NCBI GenBank assembly: GCA_030590265.1
Contig: JAUUYW010000260.1
Coordinates: forward strand, 1 to 5,243
Direction: 5' to 3'
Length of the DNA stretch: 5,243 bases
DNA from: Candidatus Krumholzibacteriia bacterium
GTDB taxonomy: Bacteria > Krumholzibacteriota > Krumholzibacteriia > LZORAL124-64-63
A model generated the notes under the pieces. That model worked only from the letters and a program-made list of their open reading frames with translations, was not told the DNA's origin and did no database searches. A program made the translations under genes and the position numbers. Below are positions 1 through 5,243 of this stretch, in pieces (positions within the stretch are counted from its first letter, which is position 1; each line of letters opens with the position of its first letter).

Positions 1-1896
1 ATGGAAATGAATGTGGTTTACGGTGCTTCCAAAATTCGGCAAAAAGCCAAAGAAGCGCCCGCCTCCATCACCATCATTTCCCGGGAAGAAATCAAAACCT
101 ATGGTTACCGCACCATGGCCGAAGTGCTGGCCAGCCTGCGCGGTTTCTACGTCACCTATGACCGCAACTACTCTTATATAGGTGTACGCGGTCTGGGAAA
201 CCCCGGTGATCTGAGTAGCCGGATTCTCGTTCTGGTGGACGGTATTCGTACTAACGAAGGCTCAGTGGGCGGGGTGATGACCGGTAACGGTTTCCCCGTG
301 GACCTGGACCTGATTGAGCGCATTGAGGTGATTCGCGGACCAGCCTCTTCCGTTTACGGGACCAATGCCGTACTGGGCATCATCAATGTGGTCACGCGCG
401 AAGGTTACAAAATCAACGGTGTTGAAGTGCAGGTGGGCGCCGCCAGCTACGGGAACCACAACATGCGTTTCACGGGTGGCTTCGAGACCGAAAGCGGTCT
501 TGATCTGTTGCTCAGCGGTACCTATGGCAAGATCGATGGTCAGGACCACTACATCGAAGAATTTGACTACCCTGGACAATACAACCACGGTGTCTTCGAA
601 AATGGCGACAGAGAAGAGTGGTACAGCATGCTGGCCAAGGCCATCTACAAGGATTTCACCTTTGAGGCCATTTACGGGTGGCGCTTGAAGCAAAACCCCA
701 TGGCTCCGGTTGGGGTCATTTTCAACGACAATTCCGCCCAAACCCAGGACACTTCCTGGAGCCTGAGCACCACATACAAAACGAAACTACCCTGGGATTT
801 TGATTTTTCAACCCAGGTTTTCTACCAGCATTTCAAATGGGATGGCGAGTGGCCCTACGATTGGGACTACGCGGGCAACCCTTTGGATTATGCTGATCCC
901 TATGTGGACGATTTCCGCGGCAAAAAACTGACGGGCCTGGTCGACTTTACCAAGCGGTTGCCAGGGGATCACGCCGTGGCCTTCGGGGCCGAATACGTGA
1001 ACAACTTTCAGATGGACATGAGCGCCCGGGATTTGGATCCCTACTGGCTATGGTACGATTTCAAACAATCGCCTGAGAACTGGGGTGTTTATTTGCTCAC
1101 CGAGTTGCATCTGGCCAAAGGCCTGTTGCTGAATCTGGGTGTTCGTCATGATGAATACACCACCTTCGGCGGCTCCACCAATCCCCGTCTGGCCCTGGTC
1201 ACCGAGCCCATTGAGGGCACCGTGTTCAAGGCCTTGTACGGCACGGCCTTCCGGGCTCCCAATGGTTATGAAATTGCCGTGGAAGAATCCCAGGGTCAGC
1301 TGGATTACACACCCGAAGAAATCGAAACCTACGAGTTGATCTGGGAACAGACGCTGGGCAATGGTTTCAGCACAGCAGTTACCGGGTATCTCTACGACTA
1401 CCGGCTTTTGAAGGGCGATGAAGAGGATGATCCGGATCTGTTGCCCGAAGAATATGTCAACGATGAAGTCGAATCCACCGGTGTGGAATTTGAAATCGTG
1501 AAACAGGCCCGACAAGGCGTTACCGGTCGCATGAGTTACAGCTACAACAACGCTAAAGATCGCCTCTACAATCCGCTGTACGGTGACTCGAAAACCAGCC
1601 CACACATGGTCAAGCTGAATGTTGCGGTGCCCGTCAAGGACACCGGAACCCGCTTCGCCCTGGAAGTGCAGTACAACAGCAAACGTCTGACTATCATGCG
1701 GGAACACGCGGCCTACCATTATCTGGTCAATCTCAGCGTGCTGAACCATTCGTGGGTCAAAGGCCTGGAAGTGAAAGGCAGCATTTACAATCTCCTCAAT
1801 CAGTCAGTGCCTCATCCGGGTACTTGGGGAGAATATCAGGATCTCATATGGCAGGATGGTCGCTCGTACCGACTCTACCTGACCGTGTCACCATGA
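1..1896 (+). CDS. TonB-dependent outer-membrane receptor, 5' end missing
   Basis: This is an outer-membrane gated channel that imports a scarce ligand (siderophore, cobalamin, sugar or similar) using energy from TonB-ExbBD. In-window residues 17-133 are the plug domain. It opens with APASITIISREEI, holds the GVRG and LVLVDGIR strands, and closes with IRGPASSVYGTNAVLG (111-126) and NVVTR, a classic plug signature. Residues from about 140 to 631 alternate aromatic-rich strands and acidic loops, as in a 22-strand barrel. The first base of the window is an ATG, but no signal peptide follows and the protein begins right at the plug, so the true start with signal peptide and TonB box should lie upstream. 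The YGYRTMAEVLASLRGFYVTYD stretch resembles a plug subfamily of unknown substrate. The protein ends YRLYLTVSP, without the usual terminal aromatic residue. The stop overlaps an ATG of the next gene. The family call is very secure; the ligand is unknown. Confidence 0.95.
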   Translation: MEMNVVYGASKIRQKAKEAPASITIISREEIKTYGYRTMAEVLASLRGFYVTYDRNYSYIGVRGLGNPGDLSSRILVLVDGIRTNEGSVGGVMTGNGFPVDLDLIERIEVIRGPASSVYGTNAVLGIINVVTREGYKINGVEVQVGAASYGNHNMRFTGGFETESGLDLLLSGTYGKIDGQDHYIEEFDYPGQYNHGVFENGDREEWYSMLAKAIYKDFTFEAIYGWRLKQNPMAPVGVIFNDNSAQTQDTSWSLSTTYKTKLPWDFDFSTQVFYQHFKWDGEWPYDWDYAGNPLDYADPYVDDFRGKKLTGLVDFTKRLPGDHAVAFGAEYVNNFQMDMSARDLDPYWLWYDFKQSPENWGVYLLTELHLAKGLLLNLGVRHDEYTTFGGSTNPRLALVTEPIEGTVFKALYGTAFRAPNGYEIAVEESQGQLDYTPEEIETYELIWEQTLGNGFSTAVTGYLYDYRLLKGDEEDDPDLLPEEYVNDEVESTGVEFEIVKQARQGVTGRMSYSYNNAKDRLYNPLYGDSKTSPHMVKLNVAVPVKDTGTRFALEVQYNSKRLTIMREHAAYHYLVNLSVLNHSWVKGLEVKGSIYNLLNQSVPHPGTWGEYQDLIWQDGRSYRLYLTVSP

Positions 1897-1903
1897 AGGG
1901 GGG
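1896..1903 (+). promoter_or_regulatory. Likely ribosome binding site of the YfiR-like gene
   Basis: AAGGGGGG lies 10 bases before the ATG at 1914 and is the only purine-rich Shine-Dalgarno-like stretch nearby. It favours 1914 over the ATG at 1893, which overlaps the receptor stop (ATGA) and has no such motif before it. Initiation at 1893 by ribosomes terminating on the receptor remains possible and would add seven residues. Confidence 0.55.
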
Positions 1904-1913
1904 CAAGAAAATC

Positions 1914-2513
1914 ATGAAGAACCTAACCAAGAAAACAATGTGGAGTAAGAAGGCTGGATCCAACCAATGTTCCGGCACTCGAACCCATCGACTGCCCGTC
2001 TTCATTCTGGTGCTGATCCTGCTGTTGCAGGCTCCCACCATGGCATCTGAAAATGAAGGCGATACCAAGGATCTTATCAGGGCCGCCATGGTCTACAACT
2101 TTTGCAAGTTCGTGGATTGGCCCAAAGACCATCAGCCCGACCGGTTGGTGCTCGGAGTAATGGGTGGAGATTTCTCCACACCTGATTTTTCGAGCATCGA
2201 AGGAAAGTCTGTCAAGGATCTACCCCTTGAAGTGCGCAATGTCTCGTCTCGCACGGAACTGGCCGAATGCAACCTTGTGTTCATCTCCGAAATTCCGGTA
2301 CCCAAAATGCTGGATACTTTTGCGGAGTCGCGCAACGAGAGCATTCTGACCATCAGCGAGATTGAAGATTTCTGCGTCCAGGGCGGCATCATTCAAATGG
2401 TTCCCCGTCGTGGAAAAATGCGATTCTTTATCAACCGCCAGGCCGCCGATGAAGCCGGTCTGACACTGAGCTCACAACTGTTGAAAATGGCGAGGATCGT
2501 CGAGGGGAACTGA
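1914..2513 (+). CDS. YfiR-like (DUF4154) periplasmic protein
   Basis: This 199-residue secreted protein is probably a periplasmic regulator of the neighbouring sensor kinase. It has a long basic n-region (1-26), a hydrophobic core (about 27-39) and a plausible signal peptidase I site after PTMA (residue 44). The mature part fits the DUF4154/YfiR family throughout: RAAMVYNFCKFVDWP (56-70), a LVLGVMGG strand, the GKSVKDLPLEVR segment, AECNLVFIS around C119, then ILTISEIEDFCVQGGIIQMV and a C-terminal FFINRQAADEAGLTLSSQLLKMARIV. In Pseudomonas, YfiR is a periplasmic repressor of the diguanylate cyclase YfiN; the role here is inferred from family and position. The mature chain has three cysteines (64, 119, 154). 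The start at 1914 is chosen for its upstream purine run; 1893 (206 residues) and 1938 are alternatives. Its stop lies only seven bases before the kinase ATG, so co-translation is likely. Confidence 0.88.
   Translation: MKNLTKKTMWSKKAGSNQCSGTRTHRLPVFILVLILLLQAPTMASENEGDTKDLIRAAMVYNFCKFVDWPKDHQPDRLVLGVMGGDFSTPDFSSIEGKSVKDLPLEVRNVSSRTELAECNLVFISEIPVPKMLDTFAESRNESILTISEIEDFCVQGGIIQMVPRRGKMRFFINRQAADEAGLTLSSQLLKMARIVEGN
2502..2507 (+). promoter_or_regulatory. Ribosome binding site of the kinase, inside the yfiR-like 3' end
   Basis: GAGGGG lies 7 bases before a TTG at 2515 and 13 bases before the ATG at 2521. The spacing fits the TTG better, while codon preference favours the ATG; the two starts differ by only two residues. 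The site is within the last codons of the upstream gene, which suggests translational coupling. Confidence 0.5.
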
Positions 2514-2520
2514 TTTGGGA

Positions 2521-4413
2521 ATGTTCAAGGACTTTCCAATCCGCACGAAGTTGCGTTGGATCCTGGCCATTAGCAACGTCCTGGTCGTTGTCCTGATGGG
2601 CAGCGCCATGGTGCGCCATGACCGCAACACCTTCCGCGATCGATTGACCTGGGAACTGGATGTTATCAGCCGGATCGTTGCCAGCAACTGTGCGTCATCA
2701 CTGATATTTGAAGACCCTGAATTCACCACCGAGACCCTGGCCAACCTGGGATTTCTGCCCATGCTGCGCAACGCCGTCGTTTTCAAGGAAGACGGCACAG
2801 TGTTCGCATCCCATGGTGAATCCGATCATGATATCGAAGCCATGTCCAAAAACTTGAACTACGATGAACCCGTCTTCGCCAAAAACTGCATCATTCTGAC
2901 CCATCCCATCCTCTGGGAGGGCGAACGAGTGGGCTCAATGCTCCTGGCTTATGACCTGGCTGATGAAGCCATTCATGCCCGCTCCATGTTGCTGTTCTTT
3001 GGTGGGCTGAGCCTGCTGGCCATGTTCGTCAGCATGCTCTTCAGTGAAAAGCTACAGGTGCTGATCTCACGCCCGGTATCCAACCTGGCCGTCGCAGCCA
3101 AAGCCGTCAGTGAAAAACAAATTTACAACGTTCGCGTTCAGGGTGAAGGCAAGGATGAAGTGGGCCAACTTGTGGGCGCCTTCAATGAAATGTTGGACGA
3201 GGTCGAAAAACGTGAGCAGGCCCTGATTCAGGCCAGCCGAGCCAAGAGTGATTTTCTGGCCAACATGAGCCATGAATTGCGCACACCCATGAATGGTGTC
3301 ATCGGCATGACCGAATTGCTGGGAGACAGCGAGTTGCAAGATGATCAACAGGTGCTCCTCTCTCACATCAAAACTTCGGCTGACCATTTGCTTTCAGTGA
3401 TCAACGACATTCTGGACTTCTCCAAAATTGAAGCCGGCATGATGATCATCGAAAAAGCGCCTTTTGATTTGGGTAAAACAGTTGAAGAAATCAGCATCAT
3501 CAGCGGTGGCCGGGTGAAAGAAAAAGGTCTCGCCCTCGAATTGAATGTGGACTCGAATCTGCCGGCCATTGTTATGGGAGACGTGGTTCGGATTCGTCAG
3601 GTGCTGATCAACCTGGTGGGCAACGCTGTCAAATTCACTTCCAAAGGAAAAGTGGAGTTGGGTATCAGCCTGGTCTCTCACAACAACGATGACCTGCGCA
3701 TCATGTTCTCGGTGCGCGACACCGGGGTGGGCATTGCCGCCGACAAGCAGGCCAAGGTTTTTGAACATTTTACCCAAGCCGACTCTTCCACCACTCGCAG
3801 CTTCGGCGGCACGGGACTGGGACTGGCCATTTGCAAGCAACTGGTTGAACTCATGGGCGGCCACATTGGCCTGGAAAGCGAACTTGGAGTCGGCTCCCGG
3901 TTCTTCTTTGTGTTGACCATGAAGGCCGCTGCGAATCAAGAACCACGGATTGAAAAAACACCCCGTGCCCAGACTGAAAACACCTCGGCCGCTGAACCGG
4001 CCAAGGATTTGAAAATACTTTTGGCTGAAGACAATCCCATCAACCAGGTTTACGCACGCCGGGTTCTGGACCGGCTGGGAGCCATGGTAACGGTGGCCAA
4101 CAATGGGGAAGAAGCCCTGACTCTGATCCAGGAGCAAGAGTTCGACATTGTTCTGATGGATTGCCAGATGCCAGTCATGGATGGTTACGAAGCTACCCGG
4201 AAAATCCGAAAACTGGGCGCGGCCTACACCTCCTTACCCATCATTGCCCTGACAGCATTTGCCATGGCCGAAGATCGTGATATTTGCCTTGCCGCTGGTA
4301 TGGACGACTATGTGACCAAGCCGGTAGACCGGAAGATCCTGATTAAAACCATTGGCAAATGGGTCAATACGAATTCTGAAAATCCGCCTAGAAAACAGCA
4401 TATTCCTTCTTAA
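2521..4413 (+). CDS. Hybrid sensor histidine kinase, CHASE8-like - HAMP - HisKA - HATPase - receiver
   Basis: This is an inner-membrane hybrid kinase of 630 residues that autophosphorylates on His and passes the phosphate to its own receiver Asp. TM1 is about 13-31 and TM2 about 156-175. The periplasmic part between them (32-155) reads like CHASE8, for example SRIVASNCASSLIFEDPEF followed by a GTVFAS-type strand. HAMP spans about 178-232 (P185, DEVG 212-215). HisKA carries SHELRTPMNG with H251. The ATPase domain has the N box (N364, N368), DTGVGI (400-405), an FEHFTQAD F box and GGTGLGL (429-435). A linker rich in A, E, T and P leads to the receiver: E503/D504, phospho-acceptor D547 in LMDCQMPVMDGYE, T578 and K600. 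All catalytic residues are present. There is no Hpt or DNA-binding domain, so a separate Hpt protein and response regulator are expected elsewhere. A TTG start at 2515 would add two residues. The preceding YfiR-like gene points to periplasmic control of this kinase. Confidence 0.95.
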   Translation: MFKDFPIRTKLRWILAISNVLVVVLMGSAMVRHDRNTFRDRLTWELDVISRIVASNCASSLIFEDPEFTTETLANLGFLPMLRNAVVFKEDGTVFASHGESDHDIEAMSKNLNYDEPVFAKNCIILTHPILWEGERVGSMLLAYDLADEAIHARSMLLFFGGLSLLAMFVSMLFSEKLQVLISRPVSNLAVAAKAVSEKQIYNVRVQGEGKDEVGQLVGAFNEMLDEVEKREQALIQASRAKSDFLANMSHELRTPMNGVIGMTELLGDSELQDDQQVLLSHIKTSADHLLSVINDILDFSKIEAGMMIIEKAPFDLGKTVEEISIISGGRVKEKGLALELNVDSNLPAIVMGDVVRIRQVLINLVGNAVKFTSKGKVELGISLVSHNNDDLRIMFSVRDTGVGIAADKQAKVFEHFTQADSSTTRSFGGTGLGLAICKQLVELMGGHIGLESELGVGSRFFFVLTMKAAANQEPRIEKTPRAQTENTSAAEPAKDLKILLAEDNPINQVYARRVLDRLGAMVTVANNGEEALTLIQEQEFDIVLMDCQMPVMDGYEATRKIRKLGAAYTSLPIIALTAFAMAEDRDICLAAGMDDYVTKPVDRKILIKTIGKWVNTNSENPPRKQHIPS

Positions 4414-4457
4414 TAATCCCGGTTGCGGTCTTTCCTGTTTGCACTACCCTGTGGGAT

Positions 4458-5117
4458 ATGAAAACCACTATCAAAATCGCGAAGCTCCAGACGCTGTTCG
4501 CCGCTGCCCTTGTTTCTCTCCTGACTCTGGCTGCCTGTGGTGGCGAGGATTCAGGTTATGGCCAACAAAGCAGCCAACAGCATGGTGCTGACGCCCGCAT
4601 CGCCACCCACTCCAAAGGCAATCCACCATCCATGCCAGGCGGCACCACCGTGGCCGGGATCACCTTCGCGGCACCGTCCCACTGGAAGAACCTGGAACCC
4701 TCAGGGATGCGTCAGGCCCAGTTCCGTTTGCCTCCCGTTCAAGGCGATACCGCCGAAGCTGAAGTGAACGTATTCTACTTCGGCCCAAAATCAGGCGGCG
4801 GCGTGCAAGCCAACCTGGAGCGCTGGATTGGTCAAATCACCTTGCCGGATGGAAGCGACCCGGCCAAGGACATTCATCGCAGCACCTTCACCGCCAATGG
4901 CATGCCGGGGCATGTGGTCTCGTTGAATGGCAGCTACAAAAGTGGTGGCGGCCGTCCCATGGGTGGTGGGGGCCAGATACTTCCGGGTTACCGTCTTGTT
5001 GGAGTTGTGTTGGAAGGTTCTGAAGGCAGTGTGTTTTTTAAGCTGACCGGGCCCGAAACCACCGCCAAGGTTATGGAAGGGGATTTGATGAAGATGGTGC
5101 AGGGCGCCAAGCAATAG
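4458..5117 (+). CDS. Uncharacterised lipoprotein
   Basis: This 219-residue protein has a lipoprotein signal peptide: basic MKTTIKIAK, hydrophobic core 11-24, then the lipobox LAAC with C27 as the lipidated residue. G28, G29 and E30 follow, so there is no Asp at +2 to signal inner-membrane retention. A low-complexity S/Q/G/P-rich tether (about 28-58) leads to a compact domain opening VAGITFAAPSHWKNLEPSGM, followed by QAQFRLP, an AEVNVFYFGP strand, NLERWIGQI, and a Gly-rich loop GGGRPMGGGG before the last strands and a C-terminal helix. I do not recognise a named domain. The pattern (short hydrophobic strand, P-x-x-W, then an amphipathic W-containing helix) resembles small secreted alpha/beta domains, but function is unknown. 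The ATG at 4458 has only a weak GTGGGAT upstream; it is preferred because it gives a perfect signal peptide. The gene starts 44 bases after the kinase stop with no visible terminator between, so co-transcription is possible. Confidence 0.85.
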   Translation: MKTTIKIAKLQTLFAAALVSLLTLAACGGEDSGYGQQSSQQHGADARIATHSKGNPPSMPGGTTVAGITFAAPSHWKNLEPSGMRQAQFRLPPVQGDTAEAEVNVFYFGPKSGGGVQANLERWIGQITLPDGSDPAKDIHRSTFTANGMPGHVVSLNGSYKSGGGRPMGGGGQILPGYRLVGVVLEGSEGSVFFKLTGPETTAKVMEGDLMKMVQGAKQ

Positions 5118-5143
5118 GGCACTGCTAATACATTTACCTGGAC

Positions 5144-5243
5144 CTAAAAATACAATTTAATCAGGAATGGGTACTCCTGATCCTCCGGGTTAGCTCGAAT
5201 GGCCTTTTTCAACAAATCCAGGCTGCGCTGATCGTCCCGCTCC
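5144..5243 (-). CDS. C-terminal end of a convergent gene, probably a TPR-like protein (partial)
   Basis: Reading the minus strand from the window end, an open frame starting at base 5242 gives 32 residues and a TAG at 5146-5144. The segment SLDLLKKAIRANPEDQEY has the spacing of the second helix of a tetratricopeptide repeat (L-x-x-L-x-x-A-I-x-x-N-P) followed by the start of another helix, and the chain ends FLIKLYF. The gene body lies beyond the window. Its stop is 26 bases from the lipoprotein stop, so the two genes converge. The evidence is a single short fragment; the reading frame is likely real because the composition is typical of a repeat protein, but the family call is tentative. Confidence 0.6.
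   Translation of the reverse strand, partial: ERDDQRSLDLLKKAIRANPEDQEYPFLIKLYF

Noticed and set aside
1..3. ATG at base 1 as the true start of the receptor
   Set aside because: The protein would lack a signal peptide and begin directly at the plug, which an outer-membrane receptor cannot do; the window simply begins within the gene.
1048..1749. A 233-codon open frame on the minus strand inside the receptor gene
   Set aside because: It lies wholly opposite a well-supported receptor barrel and its translation shows no recognisable domain; it is a shadow of the coding strand.
1752..1913. Extended N-terminus of the YfiR-like frame back to 1752
   Set aside because: The extension overlaps the receptor barrel, carries no domain, and would bury the signal peptide; starts at 1914 or 1893 are far more reasonable.
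3394..4137. A 247-codon open frame on the minus strand inside the kinase gene
   Set aside because: It is opposite the conserved HisKA, HATPase and receiver motifs, and its protein is His/Gln/Phe-rich, as is typical of an antisense reading.
4414..4457. Possible promoter or terminator between the kinase and the lipoprotein
   Set aside because: I see no hairpin followed by a T-run, and the TTGCGG at about 4423 has no good -10 box at a proper distance.
5160..5181. Inverted repeat ATCAGGA / TCCTGAT with an 8-base loop
   Set aside because: The 7-bp stem lies inside the 3' coding end of the convergent gene and has no adjacent T-run in either direction, so a terminator call is not supported; it may be chance.

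Overview
The window comes from a Gram-negative (outer-membrane-bearing) bacterium. The evidence is an outer-membrane TonB-dependent receptor, a secreted periplasmic YfiR-type protein, an inner-membrane sensor kinase with a periplasmic domain, and a lipoprotein with a clear lipobox. Base composition looks slightly GC-rich and even across the genes, with no sign of recent transfer, insertion sequences, tRNAs, rRNAs or CRISPR repeats. The phylum cannot be fixed from this sequence.

Layout: (1) 1-1896, +, the plug and barrel of a TonB-dependent receptor whose signal peptide lies before the window. (2) 1914-2513, +, a YfiR-like (DUF4154) periplasmic protein; the ATG of one possible start overlaps the receptor stop as ATGA. 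(3) 2521-4413, +, a hybrid histidine kinase ordered TM - CHASE8-like periplasmic domain - TM - HAMP - HisKA - HATPase - receiver. (4) 4458-5117, +, an uncharacterised lipoprotein 44 bases further on. (5) 5144-5243, -, the C-terminal 32 residues of a convergent gene that resembles a TPR protein and is cut by the window end.

Genes 1-3 are packed tightly enough to be one transcript and make a coherent outer membrane / periplasm / inner membrane signalling chain. In the known Pseudomonas YfiBNR system, periplasmic YfiR represses the CHASE8-HAMP-GGDEF enzyme YfiN, and the outer-membrane lipoprotein YfiB sequesters YfiR. Here the YfiR-like protein sits beside a kinase with the same kind of sensory front end, but the GGDEF output is replaced by a phosphorelay core, and a TonB-dependent receptor occupies the outer-membrane position. 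My working hypothesis is that receptor state or ligand import is reported through the YfiR-like protein to the kinase. The cognate phosphotransfer protein and output regulator are not in the window. The lipoprotein may belong to the same transcript, but nothing ties it functionally to the signalling genes.
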